Shown one piece after another: positions 25,365-34,363 of a stretch of 64,000 nt of DNA (position 1 is its first letter; every line of letters starts with the position of its first letter). Where the stretch lies: NCBI RefSeq assembly GCF_018424685.1, contig NZ_QTKX01000001.1:806001-870000 (forward strand), in the 5' to 3' direction. Under the pieces are notes generated by a model that had not been told where the DNA came from, did no database searches, and saw only the letters and a list, made by a program, of their open reading frames with translations. This DNA is from Mesobacillus boroniphilus (lineage in GTDB: Bacteria; Bacillota; Bacilli; Bacillales; Cytobacillaceae). Position numbers and translations under genes: made by a program.

Positions 25365-25886
25365 TTAGCTATCCGCTGGTTTTTGTCCAAATTTGCGGAA
25401 TGAAATGATTCTCGTCACTACACTTGTCATTGATCCAAGAATTGCACTTCCAACGATATCAAATGGGTAGTGGTGTCCAACCCAGATTCTCGAAAATCCT
25501 GTTAGAGCAGACATCCACATCATAATCGTGCCCAGGGTTCTGTGAAACATCAAAACAGTAGTTGAAGCAGCGAAAGCAAGTATCGTATGTTTGCTCGGAA
25601 AGGATGAATCCATCTTTGAGGGAATAAGGATTCCAACTCGCCGTTTCTTGAAGGGACGAGGTCTAAAATAAAATAAGTGGATGAAGAAGTGGGCAATAAA
25701 GCTGATGAGAACCGCCATGCCCGTTTCAAGTGCAATTCTTTTGTTAAATCGATTTTTGAAGAGCATATATACAATAATCAATAGGTAAGCATAGCGTACT
25801 CGATTCGATATAAGGATCATTAGTTGATCCATTGGAGAGAACCGTCCTGAAAGTCTGTTGATTAGCCGGAAAAGTTTAAGGTCCAT
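25365..25886 (-). CDS. PAP2-family phosphatase, BcrC-like undecaprenyl-diphosphatase
   Basis: A membrane protein of about 173 residues with the three PAP2 phosphatase motifs: a KR-RPF form in YFRPRPFKKR, FPSKHT with the catalytic His, and SRIWVGHHYPFD with the nucleophilic His. BcrC-type enzymes dephosphorylate undecaprenyl pyrophosphate at the outer face of the membrane, recycling the cell-wall lipid carrier and giving bacitracin tolerance. About five membrane segments are visible. The minus-strand sequence TTGAGGAGAAAC precedes tandem ATGs at 25889 and 25886; spacing favours 25886. Confidence 0.8.
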   Translation of the reverse strand: MDLKLFRLINRLSGRFSPMDQLMILISNRVRYAYLLIIVYMLFKNRFNKRIALETGMAVLISFIAHFFIHLFYFRPRPFKKRRVGILIPSKMDSSFPSKHTILAFAASTTVLMFHRTLGTIMMWMSALTGFSRIWVGHHYPFDIVGSAILGSMTSVVTRIISFRKFGQKPADS

Positions 25887-25965
25887 CATGTTTCTCCTCA
25901 ATGTTTTAATCTTACTTTTCCCTGAGTGATTCGAAAAATGTATGGAAAAAGGAGAGGATACAGGA

Positions 25966-26427
25966 ATGGAAGCAAAGCTGGTTAACAAAGAAGCATTTAA
26001 GGCTGTAGGAGCTAAATGGGTAGGAACTTTTGAACAAGCAGCTAAGGATGATATAAAGATTTTTCATAAGGAGTTTTTAAAAAGGAAGACTGAATTAAAA
26101 AGTGCTTTAAATCCTGAGAACATTTTTGGACTTTCCTATCACATCACACAAAATGGCTTTACATATTATCTGGCCCTTGAAGTGGAAGATGGGACGGCTA
26201 TCCCTGAAGAAATGGAGCTTATTACGGTTCCAGCCTGTACATTTGCCTGTATCGAGTATAAAGGGAAAGCGGTACATGAAGCTTATACAAACTTGTACAC
26301 CTGGATCAAAGAAAACGGATATACATTGACCCAAAATGGTTTAGAACATCTGGAAGAGTATCCAGGAAGCTTTGATCCTGTGAATGATGTGCCTGAATTG
26401 AAAATCCATATACCGATTATGATTTAA
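25966..26427 (+). CDS. GyrI-like/AraC effector-binding domain protein
   Basis: A 153-residue stand-alone GyrI-like small-molecule-binding domain: EAKLVNKEAFKAVGAKWVGT opens the fold, FGLSYHITQNGFTYYLALEV forms the core and HLEEYPGSFDP lies near the end, with the Glu-Glu-Tyr found in this family. Members bind hydrophobic drugs or act as anti-toxins for gyrase; the ligand here is unknown. AGGAGAGGA sets ATG 25966 over the upstream ATG 25942. It is divergent from the BcrC-like gene. Confidence 0.72.
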   Translation: MEAKLVNKEAFKAVGAKWVGTFEQAAKDDIKIFHKEFLKRKTELKSALNPENIFGLSYHITQNGFTYYLALEVEDGTAIPEEMELITVPACTFACIEYKGKAVHEAYTNLYTWIKENGYTLTQNGLEHLEEYPGSFDPVNDVPELKIHIPIMI

Positions 26428-26503
26428 AAAGGGATTTTATAATGAAGGGTTACGTTTGAGGATGAAGAGGAGTCGAGCTTAAAATTTCCCAAGTTCATTT
26501 TTA

Positions 26504-26590
26504 TCAAAAAAAAACAAGCACTTTGGAAGCTGCTTGACCAATGGCGTTAGCAAACTTCTTTCTCTTAGGCTGAGGTGTTGGTTTTTTCAT
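26504..26590 (-). CDS. Possible 28-residue basic peptide coupled to the DUF4257 gene
   Basis: The frame begins at the ATGA overlapping the DUF4257 stop and encodes MKKPTPQPKRKKFANAIGQ, then a short hydrophobic tail ending VLVFF. It has a very basic N terminus and an amphipathic end. Translational coupling supports it; its small size does not. Confidence 0.4.
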   Translation of the reverse strand: MKKPTPQPKRKKFANAIGQAASKVLVFF

Positions 26591-26901
26591 TTGCCAATAT
26601 CCTCCCCACCCGGGTTACTGCTACCTATTCGAAATAATTCAAGTCCTCTTAGTAAGGCATCACCCCCGAAACCAGCCATGATGGACATTAAAAATACTCT
26701 TAACAGCGAATCTGCCTCTGATGAGACTACTAATAGTGCGGCGGCTAATGAACCGGTGAGAATTTCTTCAAAGAAACCAAGGTAGATGAATTTTTTTGTC
26801 CTTCGGGGCATTATGATCTTGCCTCGTTTTCTCACATGCGCTGTCAGTCCAACAAATCCACCGATGATCATTGCGAAAATAATGTTTTCTAACAATTTCA
26901 T
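26587..26901 (-). CDS. DUF4257-like small membrane protein
   Basis: A 104-residue protein with hydrophobic segments at about 5-20, 45-60 and 65-85, and a basic loop RKRGKIIMPRRTKK between the first two. It resembles the DUF4257 family of Bacillus; function unknown. The GGAGAG site favours ATG 26901 (GTG 26904 is adjacent). Confidence 0.6.
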   Translation of the reverse strand: MKLLENIIFAMIIGGFVGLTAHVRKRGKIIMPRRTKKFIYLGFFEEILTGSLAAALLVVSSEADSLLRVFLMSIMAGFGGDALLRGLELFRIGSSNPGGEDIGK

Positions 26902-26904
26902 CAC

Positions 26905-27422
26905 TCTCCTAAAGTCAAGATTTTTGTTGGTCGACCATGGGTAACTCTAGGTGTATTACTATTATACAAGTAGTAATGATGGAAAAGCATGCGTAAATTT
27001 ATCGAATTTTCAGTAAATTTAAATAGTATAAACTATGTGTAACTTTTTGGTAAAAATTAATATTTGGGATCTTTAAAAAAAGTTACAGGTCTTTAGTCTT
27101 AAAGAATGGATTCAGATGTGTGTATTCGAATTAGAGAAAAACAATTGAAAGGGAGATCGTAGATGTTGTTTTTAATGTGGAAGACGCTGTATACATTGAC
27201 GGAAAGTGGCTAGTCATTGACAGGAGTTCCAAAGGGAACATGCCGGTGGGCTTCTTTCGCTTGTCGGAGGTACGGTTGATAACGAGGGAATTTCTAAATA
27301 ACAAAAAGCTCAAATGATGCCGCCTTTACGAGGTGGTATTATTTTTACCTGAAAAAGGGAATTTGTGTCGATTCAGCGAATAAGTAAATATATTTTTCAA
27401 CTTTGAAATGTGAGGTTGCATA
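26905..27422. other. Long gap with an inverted repeat and a possible gene fragment
   Basis: A GTAACTTTTT / AAAAAAGTTAC inverted repeat lies at about 27038-27085. From 27144 to 27317 a plus-strand frame without a proper start reads DVVFNVEDAVYIDGKWLVID and ends NNKKLK. The only ATG with a ribosome site (27163) is in another frame, so this may be a small frameshifted gene. The remainder is A/T-rich with nothing else supportable. Confidence 0.35.
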
Positions 27423-28040
27423 ATGGAAGAAGTAGAAAAGATATTGACACAAATTAAGTCGTCTGTACTTCAAAATAAACGCATTATTTTAGGGATAGAT
27501 GGGCTTAGCAGGTCAGGGAAAACGACTTTTGTGAAGAGATTCGCCTCAACGCTTTCGAAAAAAGGAATTGAAAGTACGGTTATTCACTTAGACGACCATA
27601 TTGTAGCACGGTCGAAAAGGTACAACACGGGCCAAGAAGAATGGCGGGAGTATTATTACTTACAGTGGGATGTAGAGTCGATTAAGAAATCTTTGTTTGA
27701 TAAACTAATCCACTCAAATGAAATCGAGCTCCCATTTTATGATAATGACAGGGATCAACATGTTTATAAAAACCTGAAGTTAGCAGGCAAAAACGTTTTT
27801 GTTGTTGAAGGGATTTTCCTCCAGAGAGCAGAATGGGAACCATTTTTTGATTATACGGTTTTTATTGACTGTCCACGGGATATAAGGTTTGCGCGGGAAA
27901 GCAGTCAAACTCAGCAGAACATCGAAAAGTTCGAAAAAAGATATTGGAAAGCGGAGGACTATTACATGGAAAAGCTTCGACCGATAGAACAAGCCGATAT
28001 AGTCATCCCATATTTTCAATTGATTAAGGATTTACAATAA
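27423..28040 (+). CDS. P-loop kinase, uridine kinase-like
   Basis: A 205-residue P-loop kinase. The Walker A motif IDGLSRSGKTT is at about 25-35, the LDDH metal/substrate motif follows the second strand, and RFARE serves as lid arginines. It is closest in layout to the uridine kinase-like proteins found scattered in Bacillus; substrate uncertain. ATG 27423 follows a GAGGTTGCATA site. It opens the run of mostly uncharacterised plus-strand genes that extends to 33.9 kb. Confidence 0.72.
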   Translation: MEEVEKILTQIKSSVLQNKRIILGIDGLSRSGKTTFVKRFASTLSKKGIESTVIHLDDHIVARSKRYNTGQEEWREYYYLQWDVESIKKSLFDKLIHSNEIELPFYDNDRDQHVYKNLKLAGKNVFVVEGIFLQRAEWEPFFDYTVFIDCPRDIRFARESSQTQQNIEKFEKRYWKAEDYYMEKLRPIEQADIVIPYFQLIKDLQ

Positions 28041-28057
28041 ACAGTAGGTGATGAGAA

Positions 28058-28663
28058 TTGAATTGGAAAAGGTTAATAAGCTTTGGCAGGAATAAGGAAA
28101 ACGAATTTAAAATGGACCAAAGCGGAATTTCACAAGAGGTACTGACAATTGTAAAAGGAAATACAAATGGCAGGTTGCTGCCTTTTTATAAAAAGGATAT
28201 GTATACAGAGAAATCTGCTGAAGTTGCGGGAATTTGTGTGGAAGTAAAACCGGAAGAAGCGGATCAACTGGTTTTAACACTAAGGGAGGAACTTGAGCCG
28301 GTAAACTATTTAGCCTTTATTTGCGATTCTGATCGGGAAAAAATCGGCATTATCCCTGGATCAGAACAGTTTGATATCCTTAAACTCCAGCAGACGAATG
28401 GGGACAATTACGATATAAGCAACGAGAGGGTTATTTCTAAGCTAAAGGAATGGAATAGAAGCTATCCGTTCATCATCATCGGCGCGGATTATGATTGGGT
28501 GGAAGCGAATTTTGAAGTTTTTCCTGAAGGAGACGATCTAAAAGAATTTGTAAAAAAAATCTATAAATTCTGTCCTGATATCGTGGAACAGGGATCAGGA
28601 AGCATCAATGGTTTAATTGAAGAAATGAGAGAAACAAGGAAATTATACTTATGGTGGGACTAA
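28058..28663 (+). CDS. DUF4253 domain protein
   Basis: A 201-residue soluble protein with the DUF4253 core: ELEPVNYLAFICDSD, FDILKLQQTNGDNYDI and the signature YPFIIIGADYDWVEANFE. DUF4253 proteins are often near immunity or effector-related genes but have no proven role. TTG 28058 after AGGTGATGAG is the likely start. The next gene starts two bases after the stop. Confidence 0.68.
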   Translation: MNWKRLISFGRNKENEFKMDQSGISQEVLTIVKGNTNGRLLPFYKKDMYTEKSAEVAGICVEVKPEEADQLVLTLREELEPVNYLAFICDSDREKIGIIPGSEQFDILKLQQTNGDNYDISNERVISKLKEWNRSYPFIIIGADYDWVEANFEVFPEGDDLKEFVKKIYKFCPDIVEQGSGSINGLIEEMRETRKLYLWWD

Positions 28664-28664
28664 T

Positions 28665-29000
28665 ATGGTTAATAAAGTTCTGCGACACAGCGTATTGCTG
28701 ATATCCATTTTTATCGGTTGGGTTGGGGTGACAATTACTCCTCTCTTCGATTCCGTCACTGTCAATTCGGATTATGATCTTACCAAGCATAGACTTGGGA
28801 GGCCATTGCCATTCATTGAACAGCATACCTCGTTGACTCCAATGGAGGACGCCTATCCGTTCAAGCTGGGATTGGTTAGTCCGCAAGAGCATCCTACTAC
28901 TTTATTGATAGGGAATTATTTATGCCTTGTCGTGGCAGCTGTGTTTGCTGTTTATATGAGTCTATTTAGTTTACAGTTTTTATATAAAAGGATTCGGTGA
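28665..29000 (+). CDS. Small membrane protein with two spans, unknown
   Basis: A 111-residue protein with membrane segments at about 9-27 and 81-103 separated by a roughly 50-residue hydrophilic loop that is probably extracellular. No recognised family. It lies tightly between the DUF4253 and DUF2332 genes. Confidence 0.55.
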   Translation: MVNKVLRHSVLLISIFIGWVGVTITPLFDSVTVNSDYDLTKHRLGRPLPFIEQHTSLTPMEDAYPFKLGLVSPQEHPTTLLIGNYLCLVVAAVFAVYMSLFSLQFLYKRIR

Positions 29001-29006
29001 TGTTTG

Positions 29007-30026
29007 ATGTCTAATGATCTATCTATGAAATTTAGAAGATTTGCGATTCATGAATGCAGGGAATCAAGTCCGTTATATGAATTTCTTTCTTTGAAAATAG
29101 CTGAAGATGCAGAGATGATCGAATTGATATCTTCAGCCAAGAAGGGTCAACCTGTGCCCAATTTGTTTTTCGGTGCTGTTCACTATTTATTATTGAAAGG
29201 GAAAAAGCACACACTAAGAAAATTTTATCCAAACATAACTAATAATCCAGAGAAAGCTGCAAGTGCATATCCAGCTTTCGTGGATTTCTGCCAGAAATAT
29301 TCTGGTGAAATTATTGATTTGTTAACAAGTAAAATCGTGCAGACTAACGAGGTCAGAAGGTGTTCATATCTTTATCCTGTATTCAGTCACATTTTTCAAA
29401 TGACTAAAAAACCATTGGCTTTAATCGAAATCGGAACTAGTGCAGGCTTGCAACTATTCGTTGAAAAATACAGTTATTTTTATGGAACTGGAGAGGTTTA
29501 TGGAAATCCCAATTCGGAAGTTCATCTTACCTCAGTAATTAAAGGGGGAAAGATGCCATTGCGACAAATGAAGCAGCCAGAAGTAGCAACAAGATTCGGA
29601 ATCGACCTGCATATAAATGATGTTAGAAATACAGAGGACTATACATGGCTAAAGGCATTAATCTGGCCTGAACACCATGAAAGACGGGAGTTATTTGAAA
29701 AAGCGGCAAGCTATGTAAGCAATCAAACATTAAGTTTAATAGAGGGGGATGGAGTCGAAATGCTCCACTCCCTGGCAAGCGAAATCCCAGAAGAACAAGT
29801 GATCTGTGTATTTCATACCCATGTTGCCAATCAAATGTCCGTCGAAACAAAGGAGAAGCTTTTGGAGCAAATAAAAGAAATTGGTGAACAAAGGCCGATT
29901 TTTCATATATACAATAATATTTTTGATGCAAGACTCCACCTTGATTATTATCTCGAGGGAAAAGAAAGCTTGAACACAATCGGTGATACCGAGGGGCATG
30001 GCCGGTGGTTCAGGTTGGATTTATAA
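29007..30026 (+). CDS. DUF2332 family protein
   Basis: A 339-residue protein with the hallmarks of DUF2332: ECRESSPLYEFLS at the N terminus, VPNLFFGAVHYLLL, the EIGTSAGLQLFVEKYSY methyltransferase-like glycine motif and VFHTHVANQMS near the C terminus. The fold may be SAM-binding, but activity is undetermined. ATG 29007 is chosen over TTG 29004. Confidence 0.75.
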   Translation: MSNDLSMKFRRFAIHECRESSPLYEFLSLKIAEDAEMIELISSAKKGQPVPNLFFGAVHYLLLKGKKHTLRKFYPNITNNPEKAASAYPAFVDFCQKYSGEIIDLLTSKIVQTNEVRRCSYLYPVFSHIFQMTKKPLALIEIGTSAGLQLFVEKYSYFYGTGEVYGNPNSEVHLTSVIKGGKMPLRQMKQPEVATRFGIDLHINDVRNTEDYTWLKALIWPEHHERRELFEKAASYVSNQTLSLIEGDGVEMLHSLASEIPEEQVICVFHTHVANQMSVETKEKLLEQIKEIGEQRPIFHIYNNIFDARLHLDYYLEGKESLNTIGDTEGHGRWFRLDL

Positions 30027-30058
30027 AATATTAAATTTTCCAGATTAGGGTGACAAGA

Positions 30059-30649
30059 ATGGATTATGATTCGTTTTTTATTGATTATATTTTTATGTCT
30101 GTAGTCATATTGTATTCAATTTATCATTTGTTTATAAGTAAGTCCGACTTGGAAGAAGATATAACAGAAAACATGAAGGCTCGTTCAATTGCCAACGTAA
30201 TTCGTTATTTGATGTTCCTGGCTTTTAATTGTAGTTTTGCCCAATTGGTTTTCGACATTGACTGGTTGTTATGGATTAGTTTTTTTTCAGTAATTGCTCT
30301 ATGGATTCTTCTGGTTGAGCATAAATTTAACTTTTCGTATTATATTTTTATCTCTTTATTGTTTTTAGTGTTTTTAGTAGTGGGTGTACCGACCCATAAT
30401 CACTCATTTTTGGATTATATCAGCGATCAAACAGAATACGAATGTTTAAGAATTGAATGTGTGAAAGTCTCTGAGGTTGTTGTTGAAGATGAATTGAAAA
30501 CGGAGATAAAAATATTTTCAATTCAAGATTATTCATATGATTGGTATCTGCTTTATGGAAAAGGAGCGCTGACTCTAAAAGATGAAGTTGGCAATGTAAA
30601 GAAATTCAGTGGGATTAATATTGGGGGCCTTTGGCTGCTGGATAAATAA
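30059..30649 (+). CDS. Unknown membrane protein with four spans
   Basis: A 196-residue protein: four hydrophobic segments in the first 115 residues, then a hydrophilic domain of about 80 residues ending GGLWLLDK. AGGGTGA before ATG 30059 supports this start (GTG 30050 is possible). No recognised family. Confidence 0.55.
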   Translation: MDYDSFFIDYIFMSVVILYSIYHLFISKSDLEEDITENMKARSIANVIRYLMFLAFNCSFAQLVFDIDWLLWISFFSVIALWILLVEHKFNFSYYIFISLLFLVFLVVGVPTHNHSFLDYISDQTEYECLRIECVKVSEVVVEDELKTEIKIFSIQDYSYDWYLLYGKGALTLKDEVGNVKKFSGINIGGLWLLDK

Positions 30650-30669
30650 CCATGATCAGGAGTGGGAAT

Positions 30670-31098
30670 ATGATTAGCGAGGATAAGAGATTACTAGCTG
30701 AAAGATGGTTCGGTGAATATTTTACACAGGGGAATCTCGGTGTGATTAAAGAACTGACGACAGAGGACTTTGTATATCATTCGAGAAATGGAGAAAACAG
30801 CCGCGAATCGATGGTTGAATTCATGAAGTGGTACCGATCCGTTTTCTATGACGATGAATGGGTGCTGGAGGATTTGATTGAACAGGGCAATAAACTAGTA
30901 GTACGTTACACCGGCTGGATGACATATAAAGGAGGCTGGTTTGATATCCCGTCAGAAAATCAACGTGTAAGAGAGACGGGAATCATGATTTTTCTATTCG
31001 ATGGCAGCAAAGTGAAAGAAATGTGGTGTGAGAATAGTGATGCTGCGATTCTTTATGATTTGGGTGCTTTGAAGAAAAATACTCATGAAGTTTTTTAG
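30670..31098 (+). CDS. SnoaL-like/NTF2-fold protein
   Basis: A 142-residue alpha+beta-barrel protein of the SnoaL/ester-cyclase-like type: ERWFGEYFTQGN opens the family domain, and FVYHSRNGENSRESMVEFM, VVRYTGWMTYKG and GSKVKEMWCENSD follow. Such proteins bind or isomerise small polar molecules; no substrate is evident. AGGAGTGGG favours ATG 30670 over ATG 30652. Confidence 0.68.
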   Translation: MISEDKRLLAERWFGEYFTQGNLGVIKELTTEDFVYHSRNGENSRESMVEFMKWYRSVFYDDEWVLEDLIEQGNKLVVRYTGWMTYKGGWFDIPSENQRVRETGIMIFLFDGSKVKEMWCENSDAAILYDLGALKKNTHEVF

Positions 31099-31110
31099 GA
31101 GGGAGATTAT

Positions 31111-31338
31111 ATGGCAGGAACAATATTCTGGCTGTTGGTAGTGGTATCCGGCATCCTATTTACTTATGGTTTGTTCAGTAAATCATGGAAGCATCTTCTT
31201 ATAAGTGGAATGGCAGTAGCCCTGCCGGCCCTGTATTTTCTCGGAGCGGAAAATGGTTTCAGGCTGTTAGCTCTTGTTCCATTGCTCCCCTTTGGCTTGG
31301 GTTATTTTTTTGCGTATCAGAAGAAGAAAAGCAGATAA
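31111..31338 (+). CDS. Small membrane protein, 75 residues
   Basis: It consists almost entirely of three hydrophobic segments and a short basic tail (YQKKKSR). GGAGGGAG precedes ATG 31111. No recognised family. It overlaps no other supported gene, and the following GNAT gene starts 50 bp on. Confidence 0.55.
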   Translation: MAGTIFWLLVVVSGILFTYGLFSKSWKHLLISGMAVALPALYFLGAENGFRLLALVPLLPFGLGYFFAYQKKKSR

Positions 31339-31388
31339 TGGGCAGCACAATTTCACTTACAGAACACATTTATTATACGGAGGAGAAC

Positions 31389-31850
31389 ATGGAAATTCGA
31401 TTAGCCAATAATGGGGATATTGATCAGTTAATAAAGATGAGATGGGACTTTACGCTCGAAGATTACCCTGAAATGGGGGACGGAGTGGAATATAGTTCCT
31501 TTGAAAAAGAATGCAGAGGGTTCCTGGAAACTGCGATGGACAGTCGGCAATGGTTTATTTGGATTGGGGAGATAAATGGGGAAATCGTTTCCCATATTTA
31601 CATTGAATTGATCAATAAGGTTCCTCGCCCAGGCAGGGTTACAAATCCGTTTGCATATATGACCAATGTATTTACTGTTCCCGAATACAGAGGAAAAGGG
31701 ACTGGCAGCAAGTTGCTATCACTAGTAAATGAATGGGCTGAAGAAAAGAAATTCGAATTCATCATCGTTTGGCCCAGCGATGCAAGTGTGGAATTTTACG
31801 GAAGAAACGGCTACACCCTTTGTAAAGAGCCAATGGAAAAGCATTTTTAA
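31389..31850 (+). CDS. GNAT family N-acetyltransferase
   Basis: A 153-residue acetyltransferase: MEIRLANNGDIDQLIKMRW is the typical opening, VFTVPEYRGKGTGSKLL the acetyl-CoA-binding motif A, and EFYGRNGYTLCKEPM the end of the fold. Acceptor unknown. AGGAGAAC precedes ATG 31389; the frame is open upstream but without a ribosome site. Confidence 0.82.
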   Translation: MEIRLANNGDIDQLIKMRWDFTLEDYPEMGDGVEYSSFEKECRGFLETAMDSRQWFIWIGEINGEIVSHIYIELINKVPRPGRVTNPFAYMTNVFTVPEYRGKGTGSKLLSLVNEWAEEKKFEFIIVWPSDASVEFYGRNGYTLCKEPMEKHF

Positions 31851-31951
31851 TGTTGATGTTCAAAGTGGTAAGAGTGAATTTTCGGAATATTTGAAACATT
31901 CTTCCCTGACATACGTATTTACTTATATATTGGGAAAAGGAGGAAGAGGTG

Positions 31952-32551
31952 ATGGCGCGATTAAGCTTCAATACAGATAATACATCTAATATTATCCTCG
32001 TAACAGCAATTATTTTAATGATCAGCAGTTTGTTCATGCCTCTCGTTTTTGTTTATTTTATACAGGATTATCTTTACCTGACAGCAGAAAAATGGTTCTA
32101 TGTAGCACCACCGTCTGCTTATATAATTTTTATGATTGGCATGCTTTGGATCGCATTAACCTTATTTCTGTATTTATTCATTAAGTGGAAGTCCGACTGG
32201 AAAGGTTTCAAATGGGCTACACTTTTTGTACTGTTAGGAAGCATCCCCTTCTTCATGTTCGGCGTGTCAAACTATTATTACCTTGATGATCAGGGAATGC
32301 ACTTTAATGATTATAAAACTTACAATACTATTAACTCCTATTATTGGGAGGATATTAAAGAAGCGAAAGAGATTTTCGTGAAGAGCAATGGAGTAACCGT
32401 AGTCGACCATTTAAATCTGGTAACAAAAGATGGGGAAGTTATCGAACTGCCTTATAACAGCAAGGTGAGTAATAATAAATTCAAAATCATGGAGAAACTG
32501 CAGGAATACAATGTTCCCTTAACTAATAATATGGGAGATTTATATGAATGA
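31952..32551 (+). CDS. Membrane protein with three spans and PH-like tail
   Basis: A 199-residue protein with hydrophobic segments at about 15-38, 53-75 and 86-105, then a hydrophilic C terminus with YYWEDIKEAKE and HLNLVTKDGEVIELPYNS. That tail resembles the bacterial PH-like domains attached to small membrane proteins. AAGGAGG fits ATG 31952. It overlaps the next gene by eight bases. Confidence 0.55.
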   Translation: MARLSFNTDNTSNIILVTAIILMISSLFMPLVFVYFIQDYLYLTAEKWFYVAPPSAYIIFMIGMLWIALTLFLYLFIKWKSDWKGFKWATLFVLLGSIPFFMFGVSNYYYLDDQGMHFNDYKTYNTINSYYWEDIKEAKEIFVKSNGVTVVDHLNLVTKDGEVIELPYNSKVSNNKFKIMEKLQEYNVPLTNNMGDLYE

Positions 32552-33110
32552 TCTTAAGTTAAAAAGAAAATATGGTGACCGGGCAGACTGGCTTCGTGTG
32601 GTTCAAAGAGAATTCATTCAGGATTTCTTTGATGAAGAAGGATTTAAAGGTTACGTTACCTTATTAATGGTGATCAAAATAACTGAACCCTTATATGTCC
32701 TATATAGGGATAAAAGGGTCTGTATAGTCGACGAAGGCTATACCTGGCTGCAGCATTTTCCAGAAGGAGCACGTCATTCGGTTACTACCATGTTTAATTC
32801 TAAAGGGGAAGTTGTGCAATGGTATATCGACATTTGCCTTCAAAATGGGATTGATAATGGCCGCCCGTGGATGGATGATCTATTTTTGGACATTATTATA
32901 CTTCCTACTGGCGAAGTCTTTAATAAGGATACCGAGGAACTAGAGTTGGCATTATCCTCTGGCATTATTGCTGAGGAACAATTTAATATCGCAATCTCTG
33001 AGGCTGATACTATAAAGAAACAGATTGAGGCGAATGAATTTGACCTGCTGCATTTAACTAAGATACATAAAGAGCGTTTGGAACTACAAATGAGCAGTCG
33101 ACAATTTTGA
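32544..33110 (+). CDS. DUF402 family protein
   Basis: A 188-residue protein of the DUF402/FomD-like family, some of whose members hydrolyse nucleoside tri- and diphosphates. RKYGDRADWLRVVQREF at the start, VTTMFNSKGEVVQWYIDIC and MDDLFLDIIILPTGEV are the family blocks; acidic residues in the last two provide a metal site. The start overlaps the upstream stop, so the two are co-translated. Confidence 0.75.
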   Translation: MNDLKLKRKYGDRADWLRVVQREFIQDFFDEEGFKGYVTLLMVIKITEPLYVLYRDKRVCIVDEGYTWLQHFPEGARHSVTTMFNSKGEVVQWYIDICLQNGIDNGRPWMDDLFLDIIILPTGEVFNKDTEELELALSSGIIAEEQFNIAISEADTIKKQIEANEFDLLHLTKIHKERLELQMSSRQF

Positions 33111-33121
33111 GGGAGTTAAAT

Positions 33122-33457
33122 GTGTTTATTAAAATATATAGTTACCATATAAAGTCGGATAAATTACAGGATTACCTAGAAATTCAGGAAGAAGCAGATC
33201 GGATTTATTCTATATACACAGACAGTAAAATACTTCATCTTCAAAGCAAGGATGATGAAACAAAATGGGTCGAGATACAAATTTATAAGACCGAGCAATT
33301 CTACTATGAAACCATTCAAATCATAGACCAACAGCCAGAAATTCAGGTTTTATACAAACGATTTCTTGAAGTAATCATCTCGCATGAGGAAATTTCAGAA
33401 GATAACTACCAACTGATTGATATTAAAGGCGGTAAACAGGATTGGGGATTGCGATGA
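33122..33457 (+). CDS. Unknown small protein, ABM-like
   Basis: A protein of about 111 residues. VFIKIYSYHIKSDKLQDYLE and the later KWVEIQIYKTEQFYYE resemble the alternating strands of ferredoxin-like antibiotic-biosynthesis-monooxygenase folds; this is weak. GAGGGAG fits GTG 33122. Confidence 0.5.
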   Translation: MFIKIYSYHIKSDKLQDYLEIQEEADRIYSIYTDSKILHLQSKDDETKWVEIQIYKTEQFYYETIQIIDQQPEIQVLYKRFLEVIISHEEISEDNYQLIDIKGGKQDWGLR

Positions 33458-33870
33458 GAAAACTTTCTATAGGGCTACTTGTGCTTTTAATTTTCATTGC
33501 AGGTTGTAATAGCAGTTTTGAACCTGAACTCACAAGAATAGATGTGCAAAAAAATTTAGAAGATGGCGAAAAAGATGGTGAAGAAAGAATCATTGCCGCA
33601 AAGGAGAAACTGCAAACTATCGAAAAAGCATTTGATAAAATCAAATGGTCACCAAATACGGAACCTGAAATGGCAAGGAAAGAAGATGTAATTGCCATTT
33701 TCTTCATCCAGGAAGAGAAGAATATGCCTGAAAGTTTATATGAATACCGGATTTGGTTTGAAGGAGAGACTGCCACCATTATCAGCAACAAAGAAAATGA
33801 AGGGTATGGCAGGTTAACAGATGAAGCTAAGGTTCGTATATTAGAATCAGAATTATTGCAAGAGGAATAA
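33454..33870 (+). CDS. Small lipoprotein
   Basis: A 138-residue protein with a signal peptide and lipobox IAGC (mature Cys at about residue 21). A charged helical region and a small C-terminal domain follow, with RIWFEGETATIISNKENEGYG. It starts in an ATGA overlap with the previous stop and is the last of this run. No recognised family. Confidence 0.65.
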   Translation: MRKLSIGLLVLLIFIAGCNSSFEPELTRIDVQKNLEDGEKDGEERIIAAKEKLQTIEKAFDKIKWSPNTEPEMARKEDVIAIFFIQEEKNMPESLYEYRIWFEGETATIISNKENEGYGRLTDEAKVRILESELLQEE

Positions 33871-33964
33871 ATGATCTAGGAACATAACAAGCTTAATGGC
33901 ATTTGGACTTCCGAACGGCCTTTCTACAGTGACGGTTATCTCTGACTGATTTGAGAAAATAACG

Positions 33965-33996
33965 AAGGGAGTAGCACTCAAAGTGCATCTCCCTTT
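33965..33996. terminator. Terminator hairpin between convergent genes
   Basis: AAGGGAG...GCACT / AGTGC...CTCCCTT stem followed by TTTTC on the plus strand. The end of the minus-strand gene overlaps it. Confidence 0.6.
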
Positions 33997-34262
33997 TCTT
34001 CATGTCTGACTTTGCCTTTTCTGATATCCAGATTTCCATTAACCTCTTTGTTCTCAGATTGAAAATTAATGATGTAAGTTCCTTCTCCAGGGTAATAGCC
34101 GCCATTGGTCAAAATGAATTCATAATCTGGATATCGTTTCTCAAGATAATCATTGGCAAGCTTATTAGCCTCTGATCTTGAAATTGGATTTCCATTAAAA
34201 AAAAAGTAAATGAAACCTCCTGCAACCAGAACAAATGAAATAATTAAAAGCTTCTTCTTCAT
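33978..34262 (-). CDS. Small anchored protein, DUF3139/PepSY-like
   Basis: A 94-residue protein with one N-terminal membrane segment (4-22), then RSEANKLANDYLEKRYPDYEF and a beta-rich end with YIINFQSENKEVNG. The layout resembles PepSY-like or DUF3139 proteins; assignment is tentative. AAGGTG lies upstream on the minus strand. Confidence 0.55.
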   Translation of the reverse strand: MKKKLLIISFVLVAGGFIYFFFNGNPISRSEANKLANDYLEKRYPDYEFILTNGGYYPGEGTYIINFQSENKEVNGNLDIRKGKVRHEEKGDAL

Positions 34263-34363
34263 TTTTACACCTTCTTATTTTAAGACTTAATTTCATTATA
34301 TTCTCTTTTTGTGTAAAATTACACTATTTTTTTGAAAATAAAAAGTGCCTTTCTACGGCACTT

